Shown here: piece after piece, positions 12,588 to 21,418 of the stretch
Layout of the letters: every line of letters begins with the position of its first letter
Numbering within the stretch: the first letter of the stretch is position 1
Origin: Microbacteriaceae bacterium
Lineage (GTDB): Bacteria > Actinomycetota > Actinomycetes > Actinomycetales > Microbacteriaceae
DNA: 64,000 nucleotides
Assembly (NCBI GenBank): GCA_019638805.1
Contig: JAHBTA010000001.1
Location: forward strand, 124,001 to 188,000
Reading direction: 5' to 3'
The notes under the pieces: model-generated
The model's database searches: none
What the model saw: the letters and a program-made list of their open reading frames with translations, nothing else
What the model was told of the DNA's origin: nothing
Position numbers and translations under genes: made by a program

Positions 12588-13771
12588 GCGGGGACCGCGC
12601 TCACAGTGCGGTCGATCGTGAACTGACCGAGCACGCGCGTTCCGAGGTACAGCACCGCCGTCTGCCCGGGGGCGACCCCGTCGAGCGGATCGCGGAGCAC
12701 GACGCGGAGCCCGCCCGGACCGCCCGGACCGCCCGCACTGCGCGTATCGCGAACCTCCTCCGCGAGCACCTCCCCCGCGATGGCCGCCCCCGCGATGACC
12801 TCCCCCGCGAGCACCAGCTCCGCGGGCACCGGATCCGCGTGAGCGCGGACCTGGACCTCGCAGACGAGAGGCGCGTCGCCGAGGACGGGCGGCATCCCGG
12901 CCCAGGAGAAGCGCGAACCGGACAGTTCGGAGACCGCGAGCGCCTCGCGGGGCCCGACCACCACTTCGTTGGTCTTCGGGCGCACCTCGAGCACGAACCG
13001 GGGCTTCCCGTCGTCGCTCGGGAACCCGATGTTCAGCCCCTTGCGCTGCCCCACCGTGAAGGCCGCGGCGCCCGGGTGCGTCCCGATGCGCGTGCCCTCG
13101 CGGTCGAGGATGGCGCCCTCCGTCGCGCCGACCCGCTCGGCAAGCCAGCCGCGCGTGTCCCCATCCGGGATGAAGCAGATGTCGTGGCTGTCGGGCTTGT
13201 GCGCGACCGTGAGTCCGCGCGCTGCGGCCTCGGCGCGCACCTCGTCCTTGGAGGGCGTCTCGCCGAGCGGGAACATGGCGTGTGCGAGCTGCTCGGCCGT
13301 GAGCACGCCCAGGACGTAGGACTGGTCCTTGGCCCATGCGGCCGCTCGGTGCAACTCGCGGTTGCCCGCCGAGTCGGTGCGCACCTGCGCGTAGTGCCCG
13401 GTCGCGACCGCGTCGAAGCCGAGGGCGAGCGCCTTCTCGAGCAGGGCGGCGAACTTGATGCGCTCGTTGCAGCGCATGCACGGGTTCGGGGTGCGTCCCG
13501 CCGCGTACTCGGCGACGAAGTCGTCGATCACGTCGGAGCGGAAGCGCTCGCTGAAGTCCCAGACGTAGAACGGGATGCCCAGCAGGCTCGCCGCGCGGCG
13601 GGCGTCCATCGAGTCCTCGATCGTGCAGCATCCGCGCGATCCGGTGCGGAGCGTGCCGGGGTTGCGGCTGAGCGCGAGGTGCACCCCGACCACGTCGTGG
13701 CCAGCGTCCACGGCGCGCGCGGCGGCTACGGCGGAGTCAACTCCGCCACTCATCGCCGCCAGGACGCGCAT
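12584..13771 (-). CDS. mnmA: tRNA-specific 2-thiouridylase
   Basis: MnmA makes 2-thiouridine at U34 of Lys/Glu/Gln tRNAs. The PP-loop SGGVDS is at residues 8-13, the catalytic Cys101 is in CNERIKF and the persulfide Cys199 in SHDICF. TGHYAQV and [10 protein letters not shown] are also present. The ATG at 13771 follows TACCCT by six bases; the open frame extends upstream but without family similarity. Near the C-terminus, [19 protein letters not shown] is a repeat insert in the beta-barrel domain. A cysteine desulfurase gene lies two genes upstream on the same strand and is a likely sulfur donor. Confidence 0.96.
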   Translation of the reverse strand: MRVLAAMSGGVDSAVAAARAVDAGHDVVGVHLALSRNPGTLRTGSRGCCTIEDSMDARRAASLLGIPFYVWDFSERFRSDVIDDFVAEYAAGRTPNPCMRCNERIKFAALLEKALALGFDAVATGHYAQVRTDSAGNRELHRAAAWAKDQSYVLGVLTAEQLAHAMFPLGETPSKDEVRAEAAARGLTVAHKPDSHDICFIPDGDTRGWLAERVGATEGAILDREGTRIGTHPGAAAFTVGQRKGLNIGFPSDDGKPRFVLEVRPKTNEVVVGPREALAVSELSGSRFSWAGMPPVLGDAPLVCEVQVRAHADPVPAELVLAGEVIAGAAIAGEVLAEEVRDTRSAGGPGGPGGLRVVLRDPLDGVAPGQTAVLYLGTRVLGQFTIDRTVSAVPA

Positions 13772-13775
13772 GGTT

Positions 13776-14933
13776 CTAGGGTACCGGCGCCTCCTCCTCG
13801 TGCGGTCGGCCGGCCGTGATCCAGGGGCCCCCGGAGGTGGCGATGACGTCGACATAGTCGGGGACCGCATGTTGCACCTGCTGGACGATGACGAGGTCGT
13901 ACCCGTCGATCAGGGCGAGTGCACCCGGATCCCCGATCGACAGGAGATGCACCGCCGTCACGTCGGCGAAGTACGGGGCGATGACGTCCTTGTTGTAGAA
14001 CCAGAACGAGTCGTGCAGGACGAGGGTCCTGCCGGGGATCAGTCCGGGACCGGTGGACTGCCACCGCTCGGTCAACTGGCCGTTCGGGGCCGCCTCCACC
14101 GAGTACGTCGTCGTGACGCCGTCGCGCCGGGTGGCGAGCAACGTCGTGGGTTCGGGTCGGTCGGACCCCATGAAGAAGAAGAGACCGCCGACGGGATTGT
14201 AGAGTTTCGTCCGCTCGATCGCGCTGGGGTCGAAGACACCGGGACGCGCGATGCCCTCCTCGCCGAGCCGATCGAGGAGGAGTTCGGCGAACACCGCGCC
14301 GCCGTGGGGGTTCCAGTGCAGGTCGCCGTAGAAGTACACCCGCTCGGGCTCGGCGATCAGCTCGTCCCAGGCGACCAGGAGCGGAGAATCCGGGCCGGCG
14401 GCCGCGGCCTCCAGCTGTGCCCGGTTGGCGTCGGAGCACGCCATCAGCAGATCGGCCCGCGGCCCGATCTCCTCCCTCACCACCGACGACTTGTCGGGTG
14501 CGATCGCCCAGAGGAAATCGATCCCGTAGTAGTCGAAGTAGGAGACCACGGCGCGGCTGTAGGCGTCGATGCCGGGCATCCGCGCGCGGTGGAGGCACGC
14601 GCCCATGAGCTCGCCGCTGAAGAAGGGCTCCCCCGAGGGACCGCGGAACACGCGGCTGGTCGGGCTGAGGCCCGCATCGATCAGGGTGTCGCCGATCGCC
14701 GAGACGACCACGCCTTTGACGCGGAGGCGATCGACGAGCGCGTCATCGATGTCGCGGAAGTCGCGGCCCGTGGCGAGGCCGGTGCGCGACAGGTCGGGGA
14801 ACGCGGTCACCGCCCGGTTCTCGTTCGCCGCTGAACCGGGGATCAACCAGACGCAGGCGAGCGCGAGCGAGGCCGCGATCACGAGGGCGCGCGGAAGCCA
14901 TGGCGTGCGCCCTCGTTCGTCGTCCACGGTCAC
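13776..14933 (-). CDS. AlgJ/AlgX-like SGNH O-acetyltransferase
   Basis: The product has an N-terminal membrane anchor ([17 protein letters not shown]) and an extracellular SGNH-like domain of the AlgJ/AlgX/DltD type: [23 protein letters not shown] with Asp and His, and [19 protein letters not shown]. These proteins transfer acetyl groups, supplied across the membrane by an MBOAT partner, to an exported polysaccharide. The MBOAT gene is immediately upstream (48 bp gap), supporting a pair. The start is GTG at 14933. The acceptor glycan is unknown. It ends four bases before the mnmA start, inside the mnmA promoter region. Confidence 0.82.
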   Translation of the reverse strand: MTVDDERGRTPWLPRALVIAASLALACVWLIPGSAANENRAVTAFPDLSRTGLATGRDFRDIDDALVDRLRVKGVVVSAIGDTLIDAGLSPTSRVFRGPSGEPFFSGELMGACLHRARMPGIDAYSRAVVSYFDYYGIDFLWAIAPDKSSVVREEIGPRADLLMACSDANRAQLEAAAAGPDSPLLVAWDELIAEPERVYFYGDLHWNPHGGAVFAELLLDRLGEEGIARPGVFDPSAIERTKLYNPVGGLFFFMGSDRPEPTTLLATRRDGVTTTYSVEAAPNGQLTERWQSTGPGLIPGRTLVLHDSFWFYNKDVIAPYFADVTAVHLLSIGDPGALALIDGYDLVIVQQVQHAVPDYVDVIATSGGPWITAGRPHEEEAPVP

Positions 14934-14981
14934 CTCCCCGTGCCCACCATGTCAGTGCCCGCCATCCCAGTGCCCACCATC

Positions 14982-16409
14982 TCAGAACTGGTAGTACAGG
15001 AACGGACTGAAATCCGACCACAGGATCGCCACGACCGCCACGACGAACAGTCCGATCGTGAGCGGAATCGCGAGGCGCCACCGCATCCCGCTCAGATCGC
15101 GTGTGGAGATCGCCCCGAACACCGCCGCGAAGCCGGTCGTGCCGCGCGGTCCGAACAGGGACACGACGCCGATGACCACCGCGAGCATCAGGAACGGCGT
15201 CATGCCCGTCAGCAGGCTGGGGCCCGGCAGCCACGAGGTCGGCACGAACATCGCCTGCCACATGCGCAGCAGTTCGTCTCCGCTCGCCGCCCGGAACGGC
15301 ACCCAGCTGACCACGAGGAACACGACCATCAGGATGCGGCGTGCGATCGCGAACCGCTCGGTCCGGCGGATTCCGGTCGCCCTTTCCAGCAGCAGCATCG
15401 CCGCGTGCAGGGCGCCCCAGACCGCGAAGGTGATCGCCGCCCCGTGCCAGAGCGAGGTGAGCGCGAACACGGTCAGCAGGGCGAGCACCTCGCGCCGTCG
15501 CCCGTGCCGGTTCCCGCCCATCGGGATGTAGACGTAGTCGCGGAACCACCGGGTCAGCGTCATGTGCCAGCGCCGCCAGAAGTCCGTGACGCTGATCGAG
15601 CGGTACGGCTGGAAGAAGTTCTCGGGGAAGTGGAAGCCGAGGATGAGCGCGAGCCCAATCGCCATGTCCGAGTACGCACTGAAGTCGAAGTAGATCTGCA
15701 GCGCATAGAGGAACGCGCCCGCCCAGGCGTCGGCGGCGCTGATCTGCATCGCCGCGTTCTCCGCGAAGATCACGTCGGCGAGGCGACCGGCCGGATCCGC
15801 GACGAGCGCCTTCTTCGCCAGACCCCATGAGAACCGCGCGAACCCGTACCCGAGCTGCGAGGTGCCGGCATCGCGGTATCCGGTCGTCAACTCGTCGCGG
15901 ATCTCCGCGAACCGCACGATCGGACCGGCGATCTGATGGGGGAACACGAACAGGTACAGCGCGTAGTCGCGCACATTCCGCTCGCGCGGGATCTTCGCCG
16001 TCGCCACGTCGACCACGTACGAGATGGCGTGGAAGGTGAAGAACGAGATGCCGATCGGCAGCGCGATCGCCGCGATCGCGTCGGCCTGCACGATCCGGCC
16101 GATCGCCGGGAGGTACTTGAATCCCAGGAGGGGCACGAGCAGCAGCACGATCGCACCGGCGAGTGCGAGCCGGAACGGCATCTGCGACGCCCGGGCGCGC
16201 AGTCGGTCCCACGGCACGAACCCGAGTCCGAAGCTCGCCAAGGTCACGCCGAGCAGCACGAGCACCGCGGCGCCCGCGCCCCAGATGTAGAACAGCGCGC
16301 TCATGCCCAGCAGCCAGGTGTTCTGGAATCCGCGTCGGCGCACCAGCGCGAGCCCGAGGAGCACGAGCGGCAGGAACGCGAACAGGAACGTCGGGCTGGA
16401 GAAGACCAC
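14982..16409 (-). CDS. MBOAT family O-acyltransferase (AlgI/PatA-like)
   Basis: A polytopic membrane protein of 475 residues with the MBOAT signature: FFQPYRSISVTDFWRRWHM, then WFRDYVYIPMGGNRHG, and the active-site His in LTSLWHGAAITFAVWGALH. It likely moves acetyl groups across the membrane for O-acetylation of a surface polysaccharide with the AlgJ-like protein downstream. The GTG at 16409 begins VVFSSPTFLFAFLPLV and starts two bases after the cysteine desulfurase TGA, so it is in that operon. Upstream in-frame extension is a shadow of the desulfurase gene. Confidence 0.9.
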   Translation of the reverse strand: MVFSSPTFLFAFLPLVLLGLALVRRRGFQNTWLLGMSALFYIWGAGAAVLVLLGVTLASFGLGFVPWDRLRARASQMPFRLALAGAIVLLLVPLLGFKYLPAIGRIVQADAIAAIALPIGISFFTFHAISYVVDVATAKIPRERNVRDYALYLFVFPHQIAGPIVRFAEIRDELTTGYRDAGTSQLGYGFARFSWGLAKKALVADPAGRLADVIFAENAAMQISAADAWAGAFLYALQIYFDFSAYSDMAIGLALILGFHFPENFFQPYRSISVTDFWRRWHMTLTRWFRDYVYIPMGGNRHGRRREVLALLTVFALTSLWHGAAITFAVWGALHAAMLLLERATGIRRTERFAIARRILMVVFLVVSWVPFRAASGDELLRMWQAMFVPTSWLPGPSLLTGMTPFLMLAVVIGVVSLFGPRGTTGFAAVFGAISTRDLSGMRWRLAIPLTIGLFVVAVVAILWSDFSPFLYYQF

Positions 16410-16411
16410 GG

Positions 16412-17716
16412 TCAGCGTCCGAGCGAGGGCGTGCGCGCCGCGAGCCCGGCCGCCCGCGCCTGCTCGACGACTCCGGGCAGTGCGGTGAGCAGGGCGTCGA
16501 TCTCGGCCTCCGTGGTCTCGGGTCCCAGCGTGAAGCGGAGCGCACCGCGGGCGGCCGATTCCGGGAGGCCCATCGCGAGCAGCACATGCGACACGTCCGG
16601 CACCCCAGCCTGGCACGCGGAACCCGTCGACACGGAGTAGCCCGCCGCGTCGAGGAGGTAGAGGAGGGAATCCCCCTCGCAGCCATCGAACGTGAAGTGC
16701 GCGTTGCCAGGCAACCGCCCGGCCGAGTCCGGGTCGCCGCGCAGAACGGCCCCATCGATCGTCGAGAGGATGCCGCCCACCAGCCGGTCGCGGAGGCCCG
16801 CCATTCGCGCGTGGACCGCCTCGAACTGCGAAGCGACGAACTGCGAGGCGACGGGCTGCGAGGCGACGGGCTGCGAGCCATCAACCTGCCCCGCCGAGCG
16901 CAGACCCGTGGCGCCCCGCGCCGCCACACCGAACGCCGCCGCCCCCGCCGCGTCCTGCGTCCCCGAGCGCTGCGCCTGCTGATTGCCGCCGTGCAGCAGC
17001 GGCTCGACCTGAACTCCACGGCGCACGAGCAGGGCACCGATGCCGACCGGCCCGCCGATCTTGTGCGCCGAGACGCTCAGCGCCGCGGCGCCCGAGGCAT
17101 GGAAGTCGATCGGGACGGAACCGAAGGCCGCGATGGCGTCGAGGTGAACGGGCACGCCGAAGCGGGCCGCCGCATCCACGATCGCGCGCACCGGCTGGAT
17201 CGTGCCCACCTCATTGTTCGCCCACAGGGCGGTGACGAGCGCCACCTCGCCCGCACCGGTCGCGAGCGCCGCGTCGAGCGCGTCGAGGCGGATCCGGCCG
17301 AGAGCGTCCACCTCGATCCAGTCGATCACCGCGCCCTCGTGCCGCGCGAGCCACTCGACCGCGTCGATCGTGGCGTGGTGCTCGGCCATGGGCACCACGA
17401 TCCGCGGCATCGCCGCGCCACCAGCGCCACCCGCGCCACCCGCGCCACCCGCGCGGCCCCCGGCGTTCCGCGCCCAGTACAGCCCCTTGATGCCCAGGTT
17501 GACCGCCTCGGTTCCGCCGCCGGTCAGGACGACTTCCACGGCATCCGCCCCCAGGGACGCCGCGATCGCCTCGCGACCGTCCTCCAGGAGTGCGCGCGCG
17601 GCCTGGCCGGCGGCGTGGATCGACGAGGGGTTGCCCACGACGCCGAGCGCGGACGTGTACGCGGCGAGGACCTCGGGCCGCATGGGCGAGGTGGCTGCGT
17701 GATCTAGGTAGGCCAT
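16412..17716 (-). CDS. Cysteine desulfurase (IscS/NifS family)
   Basis: This PLP enzyme converts Cys to Ala and a protein persulfide. The N-terminus MAYLDHAATSPMRPEVL, PLP Lys219 (SVSAHKIGG) and active-site Cys368 (SVSTGSACQAG) are present. HLDAIAAFG and GNQQAQRSGTQ deviate somewhat from the common HTDAVQA and GGQERGLRSGT. It has two low-complexity inserts: GGAGGAGGAGGA at ~90-101 and SQPVASQPVASQFVASQF at 281-298. Its position upstream of mnmA suggests sulfur supply for tRNA thiolation rather than a Suf system. The 33-bp gap to glgX carries overlapping promoter boxes for both strands. Confidence 0.93.
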   Translation of the reverse strand: MAYLDHAATSPMRPEVLAAYTSALGVVGNPSSIHAAGQAARALLEDGREAIAASLGADAVEVVLTGGGTEAVNLGIKGLYWARNAGGRAGGAGGAGGAGGAAMPRIVVPMAEHHATIDAVEWLARHEGAVIDWIEVDALGRIRLDALDAALATGAGEVALVTALWANNEVGTIQPVRAIVDAAARFGVPVHLDAIAAFGSVPIDFHASGAAALSVSAHKIGGPVGIGALLVRRGVQVEPLLHGGNQQAQRSGTQDAAGAAAFGVAARGATGLRSAGQVDGSQPVASQPVASQFVASQFEAVHARMAGLRDRLVGGILSTIDGAVLRGDPDSAGRLPGNAHFTFDGCEGDSLLYLLDAAGYSVSTGSACQAGVPDVSHVLLAMGLPESAARGALRFTLGPETTEAEIDALLTALPGVVEQARAAGLAARTPSLGR

Positions 17717-17736
17717 GGGTGATGCGCTCCTGCACC

Positions 17737-17743
17737 TAACCTA
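17737..17743. promoter_or_regulatory. Overlapping divergent -10 boxes (glgX and cysteine desulfurase)
   Basis: TAACCT (17737-17742, plus) lies seven bases before the glgX ATG. Read on the minus strand, bases 17738-17743 give TAGGTT in front of the desulfurase, whose leader contains AGGAGC. The two hexamers share five bases, so only one polymerase could bind at a time. Confidence 0.5.
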
Positions 17744-17749
17744 GAGCGC

Positions 17750-19765
17750 ATGCCGTCCGAGGATCCGCTGCACGAGCTCGGCGTGCGACCGACCCCGGAT
17801 GGCGGCCGGCTGCGGGTCTGGAGCGCGAGCGCGTCCTCGGTCGAGCTGCGGGTCTACGACGACCCCGACCCGACGGCGGCGAGCACGATCATGCCGCTCG
17901 ACCGTGACGAGCACGCGGTCTGGAGCGCCGAATCCTTCGCCCTGACGCCGGGCACGGCGTACTCGCTGCGCGTCGACGGCGGAGAACTCGACCTCATCGA
18001 CCCCTACGCGCGGGGGCTCATCCGCGCACCGGGCGGCGACTGGCGCGGGTACGTGCAGGACGACGCCTTCGACTGGGGTGGTGTCGAGAAGCCGCGCACC
18101 CCGCTGGATCGCACTGTCGTCTACGAGGCCCACGTGCGCGGGCTGACCCGACTCGCCCCCGACGTGCCCGACGAGCTGCGCGGCACCTACGCCGGACTTG
18201 CGCACCCCGCCACGATCGAGCACCTCACCGGCCTCGGGGTGACCGCGATCGAGCTGCTGCCCGTGCACCAGCACGTGAGCGAGGCGCGGCTGCGCGCCAT
18301 GCGGCTGACCAACTACTGGGGATACAACACGCTCAACTTTTTCACCCCGCACGCCGGGTACGCCACCCGGGCCGCGCAGTTCGGCGGCACCGGCGCGATC
18401 CTGCGCGAGGTCAAGGGCATGGTGCGTCTGCTGCACGAGGCCGGCATCGAGGTCATCCTCGACGTGGTCTACAACCACACCTCCGAGGAGGGCAGGGGCG
18501 GTCCGACCTCGAGCCTCCGCGGCATCGACGACCGCGGCTACTACCGCCAGGACGAGCACGGCGACTACATCGACACGACCGGATGCGGCAACACCGTCGA
18601 CGCGTCGAGCCCCGCCGCCCAGCGGCTCATCCTCGATTCCCTGCGCTACTGGTCGGAGGAGGTGCAGGTCGACGGCTTCCGGTTCGACCTGGCGGCGACG
18701 CTCGGCCGCGGGGCGGACGGTGCGTTCGACCCGCAGCACCCTTTGCTGCTGGCCATCGCGAGCGACCCGGTGCTCGCGGGCGACAAGATCATCGCCGAAC
18801 CGTGGGACGTCGGCCCCGGCGGCTGGCAGGTGGGCGCCTTCCCCACCGGCTGGTCGGAGTGGAACGACGGGTTTCGCGACCGCATGCGCAGCTTCTGGCT
18901 GCGGGATGTCGCCACGGCCCGCGCAGACGGCTCGCCCGGGGAGGGCATCGGCTCGCTCGCCCGGCGCATCGCCGGCTCGAACCACGTCTTCGCCGATCAC
19001 CGGGGCCCGCTCGCGAGCATCAACTTCGTGACCGCGCACGACGGGTTCACGCTCGCCGACCTGGTGTCCTACGACCACAAGCACAACCTCAACAACGGCG
19101 AGCGCGGAAGGGACGGCACGAGCGACAACCGGTCGTTCAACCACGGGGCGGAGGGGCCGACCGAGGACGCCGGGATCCTCGCGGTGCGACGGCGCGCGAT
19201 CCGCAATCTGCTGGGTTCGCTGCTGCTGAGCGCGGGCGTGCCGATGCTCACCGCGGGGGACGAGCTCGGCCGCACCCAGCGCGGCAACAACAACGCCTAC
19301 TGCCACGACGATGAACTCACCTGGATGGATTGGGAGCCGCAGCCCTGGCAGCGCGAGCTGCTCGAGACGGCGCGGCGCCTCATCCGCCTGCGTCGCGAGA
19401 ACCCCGCCCTGCGTCCCGTGCGCTATGGACGGTTCGGCGAGCACGTGCCCGGCGCCACGCAGATGGACTGGTACAACCGCGACGGCGAGGAGATGTCGCT
19501 GGAGGACTGGGACTCCCCCGGTGAGCGCACGCTGCAGTACCTGGCCGCCTCGACCCCCGAGTTCGAGGAGTTCAACCGGATCCTGCTGGTCGTGCACGGG
19601 CTGGAGACCGAGGTGGAGATCGTGCTGCCCGCCCACGAGGGCGTCGGTGCGTACACGCGGCTGTGGGACTCGTCGGATGAGACCGCCACGCCCGAGACGG
19701 CGCATTCACCGGGCGATCGCCTGCGGGTGGGACCTACCTCGATGCAATTGTTCCGTGCCGGGTGA
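17750..19765 (+). CDS. glgX: Glycogen debranching enzyme GlgX
   Basis: GlgX hydrolyses alpha-1,6 branches left by phosphorylase. The order is an N-terminal CBM48-like domain (LRVWSASASSVELRVYD), then a GH13 barrel with DVVYNHTSE, VDGFRFDLAA (nucleophile Asp), IAEPWDVGPGGWQVG (acid Glu) and NFVTAHDGFTLADLVSYDHKHN. The 671 residues are normal for the family. The ATG at 17750 is seven bases after TAACCT. Downstream lies a degenerate ~14-bp repeat carrying copies of the stop region. Confidence 0.95.
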   Translation: MPSEDPLHELGVRPTPDGGRLRVWSASASSVELRVYDDPDPTAASTIMPLDRDEHAVWSAESFALTPGTAYSLRVDGGELDLIDPYARGLIRAPGGDWRGYVQDDAFDWGGVEKPRTPLDRTVVYEAHVRGLTRLAPDVPDELRGTYAGLAHPATIEHLTGLGVTAIELLPVHQHVSEARLRAMRLTNYWGYNTLNFFTPHAGYATRAAQFGGTGAILREVKGMVRLLHEAGIEVILDVVYNHTSEEGRGGPTSSLRGIDDRGYYRQDEHGDYIDTTGCGNTVDASSPAAQRLILDSLRYWSEEVQVDGFRFDLAATLGRGADGAFDPQHPLLLAIASDPVLAGDKIIAEPWDVGPGGWQVGAFPTGWSEWNDGFRDRMRSFWLRDVATARADGSPGEGIGSLARRIAGSNHVFADHRGPLASINFVTAHDGFTLADLVSYDHKHNLNNGERGRDGTSDNRSFNHGAEGPTEDAGILAVRRRAIRNLLGSLLLSAGVPMLTAGDELGRTQRGNNNAYCHDDELTWMDWEPQPWQRELLETARRLIRLRRENPALRPVRYGRFGEHVPGATQMDWYNRDGEEMSLEDWDSPGERTLQYLAASTPEFEEFNRILLVVHGLETEVEIVLPAHEGVGAYTRLWDSSDETATPETAHSPGDRLRVGPTSMQLFRAG

Positions 19766-19848
19766 ACCCCGCCGGGCGAATCCCGCCGGGTTGACCCCGC
19801 CGGGATGACCCCACCGGATGGGCCCGCCGGGTGCGCCCCGGATAAACT
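19761..19848 (+). repeat. Degenerate ~14-bp tandem repeat after glgX
   Basis: About six units resembling TGACCCCGCCGGGA start at the glgX stop codon and run up to the promoter of the next gene. Confidence 0.65.
19843..19848 (+). promoter_or_regulatory. -10 box for leaderless DUF2510 gene
   Basis: TAAACT, seven bases before ATG at 19856. Confidence 0.55.
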
Positions 19849-19855
19849 GGAGCCC

Positions 19856-20482
19856 ATGTCGGATCCCAACGCCCTCCCGATCGCCGGCTGGTACCCCGAC
19901 CCCGAGGACGAGGCGAACGACCGCTGGTGGAACGGCGCCACCTGGTCCGATCACCGTCGGCCGCGCAACGCGGGGGCGGGGTGGGCGCCGGCCGTCGCGT
20001 CGGCCGCCGCGCCCGCCGCCGTGGCTCACGCGGAGCCCGCGGAAGCGAGCTCGGCATCGGCCTCGGACGCCGCGGCGCCCGCGATCGCGCCACCCGCACC
20101 GGCCCTGCAACCGGCGCAGCCGGCCGCGCCCGGCCAGCCTGCGTACCAGCCCGCCTACCAGCCCGCTTACCAGCCGTACGCCCCGGCCTACGCGCCCAAC
20201 TACGCACCCGCTCAGCAGATGCGCAACCCGACCGCGTTCGCCGGGATGCTGACCTCGCTCATCGGGCTCATGTTCAACTGGATTCTGTTCGGGGCGCCCG
20301 GCATCGTCGGCGCCATCATCTCGTTCATCGGCCTGCGCAAGGCGAACGCGCTCGCGCGGCAGGGCGTGACCGTCGGCAACGGCCGCGGCATGGCGATCGG
20401 GGGGATCGTGGCCGGCCTCGTGGGCGCCCTGCTGTTCGACCTGTTCTACTTCACCTGGTGGTCGCCCCTGGTGATGTCGTGA
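19856..20482 (+). CDS. DUF2510 and DUF4190 domain membrane protein
   Basis: The 208-residue protein starts with a DUF2510 motif (AGWYPDPEDEANDRWWNGATWSDH), then an Ala/Pro-rich linker with AYQPAYQPAYQP repeats. Two hydrophobic segments (MLTSLIGLMFNWILFGAPGIVGAIISFIGL and IGGIVAGLVGALLFDLFYF) form a DUF4190-like membrane domain. This architecture is common in actinobacteria and its function is unknown. The ATG at 19856 follows TAAACT by seven bases. It shares the DUF4190-type domain with the gene at 20988, suggesting local duplication of that module. Confidence 0.82.
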   Translation: MSDPNALPIAGWYPDPEDEANDRWWNGATWSDHRRPRNAGAGWAPAVASAAAPAAVAHAEPAEASSASASDAAAPAIAPPAPALQPAQPAAPGQPAYQPAYQPAYQPYAPAYAPNYAPAQQMRNPTAFAGMLTSLIGLMFNWILFGAPGIVGAIISFIGLRKANALARQGVTVGNGRGMAIGGIVAGLVGALLFDLFYFTWWSPLVMS

Positions 20483-20517
20483 CCCGCCTGCCGTGACCCG
20501 CCTGCCGTGACCCGCCC

Positions 20518-20991
20518 ATGACCCCCGCGACCGTCGCGCTGCGGGCCGCCGGCATCCCGTTCGCCGAGCACGCCTACCGGCATGACCCGGCCGCGGAGAG
20601 CTACGGGCTCGAGGCGGCCGAGGCGCTCGGGGTCGAGCCGGACCGGGTCTTCAAGACGCTCATGGCCGAGGTCGACGGCACCCTCGTGGTCGGCATCGTC
20701 CCGGTGATCGCGCGACTGGACCTCAAGGCGCTCGCCGCCGCTATCGGAGGCAAACGCGCCGCCATGGCCGACCCCGCGGTCGCCCAACGCCGGACCGGCT
20801 ACGTCGTGGGCGGTATCAGCCCGGTCGGCCAGAAGACACCGCACCCCACGCTGCTCGACGAGACCGCCGAACTGTGGGACACGGTCTACGTGAGCGGGGG
20901 CAGGCGCGGGCTGGACCTCGAACTCGCGCCGGCGGATCTGATCCGCGCGACCTCGGCACGGACCGCCCGGATCGCTACGATGCACGCATGA
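20518..20991 (+). CDS. ybaK: YbaK/EbsC-type Cys-tRNA(Pro) deacylase
   Basis: A 157-residue YbaK-domain protein that should hydrolyse Cys mischarged on tRNA(Pro). Family features visible are the early YRHDPAAESYGLEAAEALGVEPDRVFKTL, then VGIVPVIARLDLKALAAAIGGKRAAMADP and VGGISPVGQKTPHPTLLDE. Length is normal. It begins 35 bp after the DUF2510 gene and its stop overlaps the next start as ATGA. The intervening bases are two and a half copies of a stop-codon repeat (GTGACCCGCCTGCC). Confidence 0.92.
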   Translation: MTPATVALRAAGIPFAEHAYRHDPAAESYGLEAAEALGVEPDRVFKTLMAEVDGTLVVGIVPVIARLDLKALAAAIGGKRAAMADPAVAQRRTGYVVGGISPVGQKTPHPTLLDETAELWDTVYVSGGRRGLDLELAPADLIRATSARTARIATMHA

Positions 20992-21362
20992 GCGACGACG
21001 CGCGGCGCAGCGGCTACTGGACCCCCACGACCGTGCCGCGTCTGGGCGTGAGCCCCGGGCGCGCGCCCGTGAACACCATGGCCTGGCTCGGCCTGGTGAT
21101 CTCGGCCAGCGGATTCCTCGTGCCGTTCCTGGTCAACGGCCTTCTCGGCGCGGTGTTCTCGGTCATGGGCATGCGCGAGGCACGTCGGCTGCGCGATGCG
21201 GGGCACACCGAGACCGGAAGCGGCATCGCGCTGGCCGGCCTGATCCTCGGGATCGTTCACGCGATCCTCACCGCGGCACTCGTGGTAGGCGCCATCTTCC
21301 TGGTCCAGTGGTTCCTGGAGTGGCTGCAGACCATGCCGGCCTACGTGCAGATCGTGAGCTAG
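20988..21362 (+). CDS. Small DUF4190-like membrane protein
   Basis: A 124-residue protein with two hydrophobic segments (MAWLGLVISASGFLVPFLVNGLLGAVFSVMGM and GIALAGLILGIVHAILTAALVVGAIFLVQWFL) separated by a short basic loop REARRLRDAGHTETGS, the DUF4190 pattern. Function unknown. The ATG overlaps the ybaK stop (ATGA) and also lies six bases after TACGAT, so it may be both coupled and separately transcribed. Its stop is followed by short CGTGAGCTAACG-like repeats up to the convergent phosphorylase. Confidence 0.75.
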   Translation: MSDDARRSGYWTPTTVPRLGVSPGRAPVNTMAWLGLVISASGFLVPFLVNGLLGAVFSVMGMREARRLRDAGHTETGSGIALAGLILGIVHAILTAALVVGAIFLVQWFLEWLQTMPAYVQIVS

Positions 21363-21418
21363 CGCGTCATCTGACTCGTGAGTTGGCTCGTGAGCTAACG
21401 CGTGAGCAAGCGCGCGAG

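Noticed and set aside
11181..13631. Lipoprotein gene extended upstream to 816 codons
   Set aside because: The extension lies inside mnmA in another frame; the GTG at 12587 overlaps the mnmA stop and directly precedes a signal peptide.
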